Shown here: one piece after another, positions 9,335 to 18,701 of the stretch
How the letters are laid out: each line of letters begins with the position of its first letter
Numbering within the stretch: the first letter of the stretch is position 1
Origin: Parapedobacter sp035556095
GTDB taxonomy: Bacteria; Bacteroidota; Bacteroidia; Sphingobacteriales; Sphingobacteriaceae
Reading direction: 5' to 3'
Assembly: GCF_035556095.1 (NCBI RefSeq)
Contig: NZ_DATMFT010000032.1
Location: 62,001-126,000 of the forward strand
Length of the DNA stretch: 64,000 nt
Made by a program: the position numbers and the translations under genes
Notes under the pieces: model-generated
Databases searched by the model: none
Told to the model about the DNA's origin: nothing
What the model saw: the letters and a program-made list of their open reading frames with translations, nothing else

Positions 9335-9800
9335 GCCAACATGAAAAAATTAAAAATACAGCAATCACTTGCTGTATAAAAGTGCTACACCAAACCAACC
9401 AAACACCCAAAAACTAACATTAACACACAATTTGCCACATTCTTATCCAGCACCTATTATTTTGGCTCGATACGTTAGCCTTCGACAGATACTGCTTCAC
9501 GGTTTCTAATAGATTCGATTTTAAATCAAATACTTTAAATTTATTTCACTTTATTTCTTTTACTTCTCATTTTAATTTCATTAATTTGCACTTACGCTAA
9601 TTAGTAACCGTTATAAAAACTAAAAACAGGCAATAAAAACGTGCTCAATTAAAATTAAACCTATATGTTATGAAAGAAATATCACATCCGCTTTAATCGA
9701 TTTCACATTATCGTGATCTGCCGTTAACCAAAAATAAACAATAGAGTTCGAAACTTGCGGCAAATAAAAACCACTTGGAAAATTCAAAAATGATTATGCA
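9335..9800. other. Long AT-rich leader region upstream of the Sus-like operon
   Basis: About 466 bp without a gene. A 9-bp-stem hairpin (9356-9377, ATACAGCAA / TTGCTGTAT) follows glpD; it lacks a clear T-run on the plus strand and is a weak terminator at best. The middle (9500-9600) is very AT-rich, and no full TTTG-19-TAnnTTTG promoter is seen (TTAATTTG near 9580 is only close). ATGATTATG at 9790-9798 repeats one arm of the putative GlpR operator just before the first gene. No sigma/anti-sigma pair is present. Confidence 0.5.
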
Positions 9801-11132
9801 ATGAAACGTTACTATTCACTGACGTGTATGATATCCATCCTATCTCTCTTGTTTGCATGCAAAGATGAAGGAGAAATCAATCGCGTGGAACACAATCCGA
9901 ATGTGCCGATTACGTTGACGTCTTTTTCCCCACAAGAAGGCGGTGCGCGCGACAAAGTCTTGCTGGATGGCGATAACTTCGGAAGCGATGCCAGTAAAAT
10001 CGAAGTGTTTTTCAACAATACCAAGGCAGCCGTGGTTTCCTCAAGCGGCAATCGGATTTATGCCATCGTGCCCCGACTTCCAGGCGAAAACCCTGTAATA
10101 AAGGTAGTTATTGGGGAAAAGTCGGCCACTTACGCCGAAACATTCACCTATACCGCCCAGGCACAGGTCACTACCGTGACGGGTAACGGGGAAACGACCT
10201 TCCAGGAGGGGCCGCTCGCCACGGCCCAGGTTTATGGCAAGTACCTCGAACTGGACGCCGAAGGCAATATATTCATGACCTGGCGGGACGGCGGTTCGTT
10301 CGGTGTTGCCCGGATCAATGAACAGCAAAATATCGTGACCGCATTGTATCAATTCGTGGGATCATCCGGCGCTAATCCTTATTCCAATGGCATAACGGTA
10401 GACCGCAGCACAGGTGTGGTAACCGTTTCCCACGAGTCCGTTCCAGAAGTGTTTTTCTCCTTCGATCCGAGAGCCGCCTGGAATCCACGCCAACGTAACG
10501 CCCTGTTCTCCGACGCGGAGTATAATTCCATTGTGTGGGCCGATCGGTATGCCAACTTCGTCTCTTTCTGCCCGTACGACGGGTATCTCTATACCCGTTT
10601 CCGTGATGGCAAGGTAGCTAAGATACACCCTGATACCTACGAAGCGACCATTGTACACCAAGGGCCCTATGGGTCGCAATATGGACAGGCGATTAACCCG
10701 GCAAAGCCTTGGGAACTCTATATCACACTCCATTCCAACGCCTCCCCCGTTGAATTCAGACAAGGCATCATGGTGTTGGATCTCCGAGATCCGAATGGCA
10801 CGGGCGGATTCAAACGGATCAATGCGCCCGGTGGTAGCGGCTTCCGCGACGGGCCGGTTGAAGAAGCTATATTCAACTACCCGAAAGACATCAAGTTCGA
10901 CAACGATGGAAACATGTTCATTGCAGACTACGACAACCACTGCATCCGCATGTTATCAGCCGACGGCATCGTCACCACAGTAGCAGGGCAACCCGGAACG
11001 TCGGGCTACCGGGACGGCGGACCGATAGAATCGCAGTTCTACCGACCCTGGGGGGTGGCCGTCAATGAGCAAGGGGATATTTACATCGCCGACTGGGGCA
11101 ATGCCCGTATCCGTAAACTAGTTATCGAATAA
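9801..11132 (+). CDS. Surface lipoprotein with IPT/TIG domain and NHL repeats
   Basis: A 443-residue protein that opens the Sus-like operon. A lipoprotein signal ends at the cysteine in LLFACKDEG, so it is probably anchored to the outer membrane. Residues about 36-119 form an IPT/TIG immunoglobulin-like domain (ITLTSFSPQEGGARDKVLL, GDNFGSDASKIEVFF). The rest has NHL-type beta-propeller repeats, clearest near the end (FNYPKDIKFDNDGNMFIADY, YRPWGVAVNEQGDIYIADWG, each followed by IR[MK]L). Such proteins are common beside SusCD pairs in Bacteroidota and may act as surface ligand-binding proteins; that role is inferred. It lies 15 bp upstream of susC. Confidence 0.85.
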   Translation: MKRYYSLTCMISILSLLFACKDEGEINRVEHNPNVPITLTSFSPQEGGARDKVLLDGDNFGSDASKIEVFFNNTKAAVVSSSGNRIYAIVPRLPGENPVIKVVIGEKSATYAETFTYTAQAQVTTVTGNGETTFQEGPLATAQVYGKYLELDAEGNIFMTWRDGGSFGVARINEQQNIVTALYQFVGSSGANPYSNGITVDRSTGVVTVSHESVPEVFFSFDPRAAWNPRQRNALFSDAEYNSIVWADRYANFVSFCPYDGYLYTRFRDGKVAKIHPDTYEATIVHQGPYGSQYGQAINPAKPWELYITLHSNASPVEFRQGIMVLDLRDPNGTGGFKRINAPGGSGFRDGPVEEAIFNYPKDIKFDNDGNMFIADYDNHCIRMLSADGIVTTVAGQPGTSGYRDGGPIESQFYRPWGVAVNEQGDIYIADWGNARIRKLVIE

Positions 11133-11147
11133 TTAAAGCAATTACCA

Positions 11148-14100
11148 ATGAAGATTATTCATATTCTGTGCGTACTATCGCTGTACCTGCCGTTCACCGC
11201 CGCACTTGCCCAGCAAGGGGAAGCGTTAACGATTACGGGTACCGTTGTTAATCAAGCCGGAGAACCGCTATCCAGCGTATCGATTTATATCAAGGACAAA
11301 GCTGATGCTGGCACCGCAAGCGATGCCAATGGAAAGTTCACCATGAACGTGGTGTATGGGGACCGGTTGGTCTTCACTTCTGTGGGCTACGAACCCTATG
11401 AGCATGTGTCTGTCGAATCGACCAGTAATCTGATGATTATGCTTTCCGAAAAGAGTGAGGCCCTCGACGAGGTCGTCGTGGTAGGCCTGGGAGCAGCACA
11501 ACGGAAAATCAGTTCCGTCGGCGCCATCACCACTGTCGATGTCAAGGACCTACAAACGCCGGCTCCGTCCATCACCAACCTCCTCGGTGGCCGGGCAGCT
11601 GGTGTTATCTCCATGCAAACCAGTGGCGAACCGGGAAAGAACCTCGCTGAATTCTGGGTGCGCGGTATCGGCACGTTCGGGGCCAATAGCAGTGCCCTGG
11701 TACTCATCGATGGCCTGGAAGGCGACCTCAATACCATAGACCCAGCAGACGTTGAAAGTTTTTCCATCCTGAAAGACGCGTCAGCCACAGCGGTATACGG
11801 GGTCCGGGGAGCTAATGGCGTGGTGTTGGTCACGACCAAAAGAGGGCAAGTAGATCGGATACAGATCACCGCGCGAGCCAATACCACCCTCTCACGGCTC
11901 AACCGCCTGCCGCAATACCTGCGCGCGTACGACTATGCCCAATTGGCCAATGAGGCCAGCGTCGTACGGGGTGAATCGCCGCTCTACAACGAAACCGAGA
12001 TGGGCATCATCCGGGATGGTCTGGATCCAGATATGTATCCGGACGTGAGCTGGCAAAACGAAATTCTCAACAACCACTTCTGGCGCCAGAGCTATTACGC
12101 AAGCGGACGCGGAGGCAGTGAGGTGGCCCGTTATTTCCTGAGCTTGGGCGGCAACAACGAAACGGCGGCTTACAAGGTAGATAAAAGCAGTCCGTACAGC
12201 TCGAATGTCGGGTTCAACACCTACAATTACCGGATCAACCTGGATATCAATCTCACCAAAAGCACCAAAGTTTACCTGGGATCGGATGGGTTTTTATCCA
12301 AGCTCGACCAGCCCGGCATGGCCAATACCGACTATATATGGGGCGCACAGGCCCGGCTCACCCCGGTGGCCATTCCCACACAATATTCCAACGGCATGCT
12401 GCCTGGCCGCGGAACGGGCGATGGATCGTCACCTTACGTGATGATCAACCGCACGGGCCAAGCCTCCGACCAAGTGTTCAAAGGCAAGTCGACCCTCGCC
12501 CTGAACCAGGATCTCTCCAGCCTGCTGGATGGGCTCAAATTCCGTATACAGGGTGCTTACGACGTACACAGTTATTTTGAAGAGCGACGGTCTGTACAGC
12601 CGGCCCTTTATGAGGCTACGGGGAGAAATTATGACGGGTCGCTCATCATGATGGAAAGGGTGCAGGAGAAAAGTGCATCATACACCAGATCCACCCGGCA
12701 GTACCGCAAGTATTTTTTGGAATCGGTGATCAATTACGATCAGCAATTCGGGGAAGACCACCGTACATCCGCATTACTCTACTATTACATCAGCGATGCC
12801 AAAGACTCCAAAGACGCCACCAGCAACCTGGAATCGATCCCACTGCGCTATCAAGGCGTATCCAGCCGGTTCACGTATGGTTATCGTGACACCTACTTGT
12901 TGGATGTAAACTTTGGATACACCGGTTCTGAAAACTTCCAGCCCGGCAGGCAGTATGGCTTCTTCCCGTCGGTGGCGATCGGTTGGGTGCCGACGAGCTA
13001 TAAGTTTATGGAGGAAACGGCACCTTGGCTCAATTATTTCAAGATCAGGGCATCTTACGGTACGGTGGGTAACGACCGTATCATCGATGACGTCCGCTTC
13101 CCTTACCTGACCAAAGTTGATGAAGGTACAAGCAATATATGGGGCATCCCCCGTATCGAAACCATCCATGAAACGCGCATTGGGGCGGATAACCTCGCAT
13201 GGGAAAGGGCCATCAAATCCAATTTGGGGATAGAAGGCAGGCTCCTGGACAATAAAATCGATTTTGTCGTCGACTTTTTCCAAGATCAGCGTAATGGCAT
13301 TTTCCAGCAACGGGTGCAAGTGCCCGAATTCGTGGGCGTTGTATCCAACCCCTTTGCCAATGTGGGTAAGATGAAAAGTTACGGGGCCGATGGAAACATC
13401 AGCTACGCCACACAAATTACACCCGACTTCGGCATCACGGTGCGGGGCAATTTCACCTACTCCAAAAACGAGGTACAGAATTGGGAACAAGCCTACATGG
13501 AATATCCCTACTTAGCGTTCAACGGCTTCCCGCACAATGCGATCCGCGGCTACCAAGCTCTCGGATTGTTTAAAGATGAAGACGACATCAAATACAGCCC
13601 CAGGCAAACATTCGGAACGGTCATGCCCGGCGATATCAAATACAAGGATGTAAACGGAGACGGTGTGATCAATAACCTGGATATGGTGCCACTGACCCAT
13701 AGCACCTACCCGCTGCTCATGTATGGTATGGGTGGTGAGTTCCGCTACAAAAATCTGACACTAGGGGTGTTGTTCAGGGGTACTGGAAAAACCTCGTTTT
13801 TCTACAACGGAATGGGTTTTATGCCCTTCTACCAGGGGAGCGATGGCAATGTACTCACCATGGTTGCTAATCCTTCAAACCGCTGGATTCCCCGCGAATA
13901 CGCCCTAGAAAATGGCATTGACCTCGCTTTAGCTGAAAACCCCAATGCCAAGTTCCCGCGCCTGCAATATGGCAATAACAGCAACAACAGCCAACGATCG
14001 ACATTCTGGCAGGGCAATTCACGATACCTGCGCCTTCAGGAGGTTACGCTAAACTACCATGTTAACCCCAGGTTCCTCCAATCGATAGGCATCTCGTCCA

Positions 14101-14237
14101 TGGATCTGCAATTCGTGGGCACTAACCTCTATATATGGGATCAAGTGAAAATCTTTGACCCAGAGCAGGCCGCTGATAATGGCCGGGAGTACCCAATACC
14201 TTCTACGTATTCGGTGCAGGTATACCTTAATCTTTAG
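11148..14237 (+). CDS. SusC/RagA-family TonB-linked outer-membrane transporter
   Basis: A 1029-residue protein with a signal peptide (residues about 1-22, ending in ALAQ). It has an N-terminal carboxypeptidase-regulatory-like beta domain (ITGTVVNQAGEPLSSVSIYI, FTSVGYEPYEHV), a plug domain (LLGGRAAGVISMQTSGEPG, LVLIDGLEGDLNTIDPADVE, ILKDASATAVYGVRGANG) and a long C-terminal beta-barrel. SusC proteins import ligands across the outer membrane using TonB energy, with SusD as the lid. Length is typical. It is the second gene of a co-directional set with gaps of 15-30 bp. The imported substrate cannot be read from the sequence. The absence of glycosidases and the glp genes on both sides point to a glycerol-containing ligand (inference). 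Confidence 0.95.
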   Translation: MKIIHILCVLSLYLPFTAALAQQGEALTITGTVVNQAGEPLSSVSIYIKDKADAGTASDANGKFTMNVVYGDRLVFTSVGYEPYEHVSVESTSNLMIMLSEKSEALDEVVVVGLGAAQRKISSVGAITTVDVKDLQTPAPSITNLLGGRAAGVISMQTSGEPGKNLAEFWVRGIGTFGANSSALVLIDGLEGDLNTIDPADVESFSILKDASATAVYGVRGANGVVLVTTKRGQVDRIQITARANTTLSRLNRLPQYLRAYDYAQLANEASVVRGESPLYNETEMGIIRDGLDPDMYPDVSWQNEILNNHFWRQSYYASGRGGSEVARYFLSLGGNNETAAYKVDKSSPYSSNVGFNTYNYRINLDINLTKSTKVYLGSDGFLSKLDQPGMANTDYIWGAQARLTPVAIPTQYSNGMLPGRGTGDGSSPYVMINRTGQASDQVFKGKSTLALNQDLSSLLDGLKFRIQGAYDVHSYFEERRSVQPALYEATGRNYDGSLIMMERVQEKSASYTRSTRQYRKYFLESVINYDQQFGEDHRTSALLYYYISDAKDSKDATSNLESIPLRYQGVSSRFTYGYRDTYLLDVNFGYTGSENFQPGRQYGFFPSVAIGWVPTSYKFMEETAPWLNYFKIRASYGTVGNDRIIDDVRFPYLTKVDEGTSNIWGIPRIETIHETRIGADNLAWERAIKSNLGIEGRLLDNKIDFVVDFFQDQRNGIFQQRVQVPEFVGVVSNPFANVGKMKSYGADGNISYATQITPDFGITVRGNFTYSKNEVQNWEQAYMEYPYLAFNGFPHNAIRGYQALGLFKDEDDIKYSPRQTFGTVMPGDIKYKDVNGDGVINNLDMVPLTHSTYPLLMYGMGGEFRYKNLTLGVLFRGTGKTSFFYNGMGFMPFYQGSDGNVLTMVANPSNRWIPREYALENGIDLALAENPNAKFPRLQYGNNSNNSQRSTFWQGNSRYLRLQEVTLNYHVNPRFLQSIGISSMDLQFVGTNLYIWDQVKIFDPEQAADNGREYPIPSTYSVQVYLNL

Positions 14238-14260
14238 TAACACAGACATAAATCAATGAC

Positions 14261-16342
14261 ATGAAAACGTCGACAATTATAAAAAGAATAGCGAGAGCAG
14301 CCATGGTCCTCCAACTGGTTGTCATGGCGACATCCTGTAAGGATTACCTGAATATCGACAACTATTTCGACGATGAATTTAACATCGACTCCGCATTTGC
14401 CAACGCCCGGTACATCGAAGCCTATATGTGGGGAGCGGCCGCCATGTTTCCGGACGAATCGAATACCGTCCGGTACGGGTACACGCCGGGGCCGATGGCT
14501 ACTGATGAAGGGTTCAATGGGCTTACCGGTGGTGGGTCTGCCAATGTGTATTACGGGATGGATTTCGTTACCGGGAATATCACCCCGGATTTTTACGGCT
14601 CCAATGCCACCGCCACTGACGCGGTGTACGGCAACCTCAATCAATGGGGCAGATACTACAAGATCATCCGGAAATGTAACCTCATCCTGGAAAACATCGA
14701 CGTTCCGAGGGACCTGACCAGTATGGACCGGCTGCGGATCGAAGGGTATACGCGTTTTATACGTGCTTACGCCTACTACAACATATTGGTCGATTTCGGC
14801 CCGCCAATCCTGTTGGGCGATGAAGTCGTAAGCACGAACGAATCCCTCGAATACTACGACCGTCCGCGGGCGACCTACGATGAAGCCATGGACTATACTT
14901 GTGGAGAATTTGAAAAGGCGGCAGAGCTGCTTCCGGAAGAAGTTGGCATCCTGGATTTCGGACGCCCTACTAAAGGGGCCGCGCTGGCACTCATTGCCCG
15001 GTTAAGGCTCATACACGCCAGTCCGCTATTCAATGGCGGGCCGGTAGCGAGTTCTTACTATGGCGAATGGAAACGCGTTACGGACGGTGCGCACTATGTA
15101 TCCCAGCAATACGACGAAAGCCGCTGGGCAGTGGCCGCAGCTGCTGCCAAGCGGGTGATGGATCTTGGACGGTATAGGCTACATGCCGTACCGGCAGATG
15201 ACAGAACTCCCGCCCTGCCCGCCGGAGTCACCTCGGATCCGAATTTCTACGCCACCTACCCCAATGGTGCCCAGGGCATCGATGCGTTTAGGTCCTATTC
15301 GGATATCTTCACCGGCGAAGCCGTGGCTGCCATCAATCCGGAGCTCATCTGGGGCCGAAACACGGGGTACATTGCGGAATTTATCAGCAAAGGCTCCATG
15401 CCGCCGTCTTTAAATGGCTGGGGACGTTTCTGTGTCACACAGAAAGTGGTCGATGCCTACCTGATGGCCGATGGCCGCACCAAGGAGGAAGCCCGCGGCG
15501 ACACCTATTTTGAGGTTGTAGGCGACCTTCCTGCCGGCGGAACGTTTAATGACCTTTTCACGGAACAATCGACATCGTTCTCCGGTTATCCGCTCAATGC
15601 CGGTATATTTAAAATGTATGCCAACCGCGAGATGCGGTTCTACGCATCTGTCGGATTCAATGAGGCGGTATGGCAGGCGCTGTCCAGTACCACGATCAAT
15701 ATGCATACCGCCAAGTATTACTACCAGGATCTCGATGGCCGCGGCGGGGTAAGTGCCGTATCTCCCAATTACCCGATTACAGGTTACGTCATCAAGAAAT
15801 TCAACCACCCTTATGACGCTTTTGCCGGTACGGGTGCCCGGCACATCCCAAAAGCCTACCCCATCATCCGATATGCAGAAATCCTATTATCGTATGCAGA
15901 GGCACTCAACAACCTTACCGGCAGCCACACCGTACAATTGAGTGGTCAGTCATACAGCGTAAGCCGTAATGTCGAAGAGATCAAAAGTGCTTTCAACCAA
16001 GTACGTTATCGTGCGGGACTCCCCGGCCTATCCGACAGTCAGCTCGCCAGTGCAACGGTAGTCCAACAACAAATCGAACGCGAACGCATGGTCGAGTTTC
16101 TGTGGGAGAACAGACGTTTCTATGACGTGCGCCGCTGGGGCATCTATGAGGAAACAGAACGGGAACCGATACGCGGAATGAACCCCGATGGTGCTACTAA
16201 AGAAACTTATTATGTACGCACCATACCGGGAACCTCTTCGTTCCTCACGCGGGTCGTTGACAAGAAACTTGTGTGGCTGCCTATACCCCGGGCCGAAAAG
16301 AGAAGGTTGCCTTCTCTCGATCAAAATCCGGGCTACAATTAG
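14261..16342 (+). CDS. SusD/RagB-family ligand-binding lipoprotein
   Basis: A 693-residue SusD homologue, longer than the usual 500-600 residues. The lipoprotein cysteine is in VVMATSCKDYLNID. The N-terminal TPR-like helical part includes YYKIIRKCNLILENID and YTRFIRAYAYYNILVDFGP. The C-terminal RagB/SusD part is recognised by YPIIRYAEILLSYAEALN, QQIERERMVEFLWENRRFYD and the end VWLPIPRAEKRRL. It forms the lid of the SusC barrel and binds ligand at the cell surface. It starts 23 bp after susC. Confidence 0.95.
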   Translation: MKTSTIIKRIARAAMVLQLVVMATSCKDYLNIDNYFDDEFNIDSAFANARYIEAYMWGAAAMFPDESNTVRYGYTPGPMATDEGFNGLTGGGSANVYYGMDFVTGNITPDFYGSNATATDAVYGNLNQWGRYYKIIRKCNLILENIDVPRDLTSMDRLRIEGYTRFIRAYAYYNILVDFGPPILLGDEVVSTNESLEYYDRPRATYDEAMDYTCGEFEKAAELLPEEVGILDFGRPTKGAALALIARLRLIHASPLFNGGPVASSYYGEWKRVTDGAHYVSQQYDESRWAVAAAAAKRVMDLGRYRLHAVPADDRTPALPAGVTSDPNFYATYPNGAQGIDAFRSYSDIFTGEAVAAINPELIWGRNTGYIAEFISKGSMPPSLNGWGRFCVTQKVVDAYLMADGRTKEEARGDTYFEVVGDLPAGGTFNDLFTEQSTSFSGYPLNAGIFKMYANREMRFYASVGFNEAVWQALSSTTINMHTAKYYYQDLDGRGGVSAVSPNYPITGYVIKKFNHPYDAFAGTGARHIPKAYPIIRYAEILLSYAEALNNLTGSHTVQLSGQSYSVSRNVEEIKSAFNQVRYRAGLPGLSDSQLASATVVQQQIERERMVEFLWENRRFYDVRRWGIYEETEREPIRGMNPDGATKETYYVRTIPGTSSFLTRVVDKKLVWLPIPRAEKRRLPSLDQNPGYN

Positions 16343-16368
16343 GATAAACCGATAAAAGAAGGAAACAA

Positions 16369-17265
16369 ATGAAACAACGTTATATAACCATGCTCGCACT
16401 GACCACGGTGCTCGCATCTTGCAACGACGACGCCGTGTTCGAAAAGGAAATGTATAAGAATGAAGTCGCGTTGATCAGCAGCGACTATCACAACACGTTC
16501 CAGGAAGTCGTTCACCTGACCGGCGAAGAAGAGATCATCGGGTATATCGCCGCTTCTACCGGGGGCACGCATGCTCCCGATAAGGACTTGGTTATTGGGT
16601 TGGTCGAAGACCCGGAACCGCTAGCCGAATACAACTGGTCGCTTTATGACGCGGATGAACGGCTGTATGCCAAGCTGTTGCCCGAGGATAAGTACGAGAT
16701 TACAGATGATAAAATCCAGATTAATGCGGGCGAGCGCACGGGGCGGACCATGATTAAGTTACGCCCAAATGGCCTATCGCCCGACTCGACCTATTTTATC
16801 GGATTAAGAGCGACCGAGGTATCGGGTGTTGAGCTCAACCCGAAGAAAAACACGATGCTTTATCAGGTACTCATTAAGAACGACTATGCTTCCCAGGCAG
16901 AAAATTCCACGTATACCATGACCGGACTGGTAAACGAAATGGCAACCGCGGCAAACAAACAGCTCTTTCCGCTCACCTACAACAGTGTCCGGATGATTGC
17001 AGGCAATGAAACCTTTGAGTCGACGGAAGTGGCCATTGGAAAAACAGCCGTCATACTTGAGGTGGACGAAGACAGCAGGGTGTCGATCAAACCGTATGGC
17101 GATATACAGGTCATCCAGTTAAACAACGATCCCTCTTATCCGAATGTGTTTAGGGTCGAAGAGGCTTTCGGGAGAAGAACAAACGTATTCCTGTTGTCTT
17201 ATGAGTATACCATCGATGGCAACACTAAGGTGATGAAAGAACGGGTTGAGTTGCAAGTCAGGTAG
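16369..17265 (+). CDS. DUF1735/DUF4361-like surface lipoprotein of the Sus operon
   Basis: A 298-residue lipoprotein (lipobox cysteine in TTVLASCNDD). The first half looks like a DUF1735/BT_3987-type beta-sandwich (YKNEVALISSDY, followed by AGERTGRTMIKL and LSPDSTYFIGLRATEVSG). The second half resembles the DUF4361-type C-terminal domain, with YTMTGLVNEM and VLEVDEDSRVSIKPYG. Such proteins are frequent third genes of SusCD operons and are thought to bind ligand at the surface. The exact domain number is from memory of the family pattern and should be confirmed. It is 26 bp behind susD. Confidence 0.7.
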   Translation: MKQRYITMLALTTVLASCNDDAVFEKEMYKNEVALISSDYHNTFQEVVHLTGEEEIIGYIAASTGGTHAPDKDLVIGLVEDPEPLAEYNWSLYDADERLYAKLLPEDKYEITDDKIQINAGERTGRTMIKLRPNGLSPDSTYFIGLRATEVSGVELNPKKNTMLYQVLIKNDYASQAENSTYTMTGLVNEMATAANKQLFPLTYNSVRMIAGNETFESTEVAIGKTAVILEVDEDSRVSIKPYGDIQVIQLNNDPSYPNVFRVEEAFGRRTNVFLLSYEYTIDGNTKVMKERVELQVR

Positions 17266-17384
17266 CGTACGGCTTCGGTTATTTTTGATCTGGAAACATG
17301 ATGAATACACCATAAGAAAGGAGACCACGTTACCCGCGTCTTTATACAAGCCGGAACTGAACTGATTATCTTAAAATCATAACA

Positions 17385-18647
17385 ATGAAAACAACTTATT
17401 ACACCGATCTTAGAAAGGCTTCGATAGCGCTTTTGGGCGTATTATGTCTGGGTTTAGTCGTGTTTTTTTCTTCCTGTAAGAAAGAAAATGTAGATCGTAC
17501 GCATTTTGCACTGAAAGACAACCCCGCGGGTATGACGGTCCCGTCACAAGGTGAATCACAGACGTTTACCGTACAGACTGCCGGGGCGTGGAAGGTTGAG
17601 CCTTTGCGCAACGAACGGTGGGTGAAGATCGAACCTACGGAAGGGAATGGAGAAGGAACATTTACCGTGACTGTAGCCCGAAATACAACGTTGGAAGCCC
17701 GTCAATCGGTGTTGACGTTCGTGGTGGACGGCAGCATACAAAATACCGTATTGCGGATTGACCAAGCGGCACGCGGTCAGAACAACGGAAATGGCGAGTC
17801 TTATGTAAACCTGGATGGGCTGCCAAATCTGGAAGTCCCTGAAGAGGGACTTTACGGCCGGTACGCAATCCGGTCGACCGGAGATTGGAAGATAGAAATA
17901 CCGGAAGGCGTGGACTGGCTGAACATTGAGCCAATGCAGGGACGTTACGACCAGGGTATAACCGTTAATGTCGATATAAACGCAACACCGGACGCGCGAA
18001 CCGCAGGCCTGATCTTCTATTTGGACGGGGAACAAGTTCCCGGTGTGTTTGAAGTCAATCAGGAAGGAATGGAGGTCATCCTTTACGAAGATTTCAGCTG
18101 GCTGGGTTACGGAAGTGAAATTTTCTATACCACCGGTGGTGAAACGAGAATAGATAATTGGAGCAGCACCGAAAAAGAAAAAGGATGGAGCTGGCATAAA
18201 CCATCCGCAGATAATATCCCGTCGACATATGCCCGCCAAGGTTTTGTAAAATTAGGAAAAACGAACTACGGATCCGATATCCTCAGCCCTAAACTGTCGG
18301 CAGTGCAAGGCACTCAGAACCTACGGGTATCATTTAAAGCGGTTCCTTACCAAACCGCTGGAGGAGCAAGAGACGATACGTCCCTCAAGGTTGGCGTCAC
18401 CGGTCCCGGCACGGTCGATGAGGCGGAGTTTACCATTGACAACTGGCCGAACTACACCGCTGACCCGAACTGCACTGAAATCTGGAAGGCCGATGAAACG
18501 ACACGTACGTTCACCATTACCGGGGCTACCGCCGAAACCCAAATCTGGTTCCTGGGCGGAGACTATGACCTACGTGCTGCTACAGGTGCACCGATAAACA
18601 AAAACCGTATATTTTTAGACGACATTCTGGTTACCGTAATGAAGTAA
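17385..18647 (+). CDS. Tandem BACON-domain lipoprotein
   Basis: A 420-residue lipoprotein (cysteine in VVFFSSCKKEN). Two BACON-like beta-sandwich domains are visible. The first, about residues 45-140, has TFTVQTAGAWKVEP and WVKIEPTEGNGEGTFTVTV. The second, about 145-225, has YAIRSTGDWKIEIPEGVDWL and GITVNVDINATPDARTAG. The C-terminal 190 residues (EDFSWLGYGSEIFYTTGG, GFVKLGKTNYGSDILSPKL, RIFLDDILVTV) look like a jelly-roll binding module of the choice-of-anchor kind. BACON domains in Bacteroidota surface proteins bind carbohydrates or mucin-type ligands, or act as spacers. Co-directional with the Sus genes after 119 bp. Confidence 0.75.
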   Translation: MKTTYYTDLRKASIALLGVLCLGLVVFFSSCKKENVDRTHFALKDNPAGMTVPSQGESQTFTVQTAGAWKVEPLRNERWVKIEPTEGNGEGTFTVTVARNTTLEARQSVLTFVVDGSIQNTVLRIDQAARGQNNGNGESYVNLDGLPNLEVPEEGLYGRYAIRSTGDWKIEIPEGVDWLNIEPMQGRYDQGITVNVDINATPDARTAGLIFYLDGEQVPGVFEVNQEGMEVILYEDFSWLGYGSEIFYTTGGETRIDNWSSTEKEKGWSWHKPSADNIPSTYARQGFVKLGKTNYGSDILSPKLSAVQGTQNLRVSFKAVPYQTAGGARDDTSLKVGVTGPGTVDEAEFTIDNWPNYTADPNCTEIWKADETTRTFTITGATAETQIWFLGGDYDLRAATGAPINKNRIFLDDILVTVMK

Positions 18648-18701
18648 ATGCCGTGGTACCTACACAGCTGGTGATACTGACGGAATGAATCGGTTTTCAA
18701 C

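Noticed and set aside
9356..9377. Hairpin after glpD as a rho-independent terminator
   Set aside because: The stem is good, but no T-run follows on the glpD strand, so it was not called as a terminator.
12774..13490. A 238-codon open frame on the minus strand
   Set aside because: It is the complement of the SusC barrel region and resembles no family.
9801..18647. Classical polysaccharide utilisation locus
   Set aside because: SusC, SusD and lipoproteins are present, but no carbohydrate-active enzyme or hybrid two-component/ECF regulator is found in the neighbourhood.
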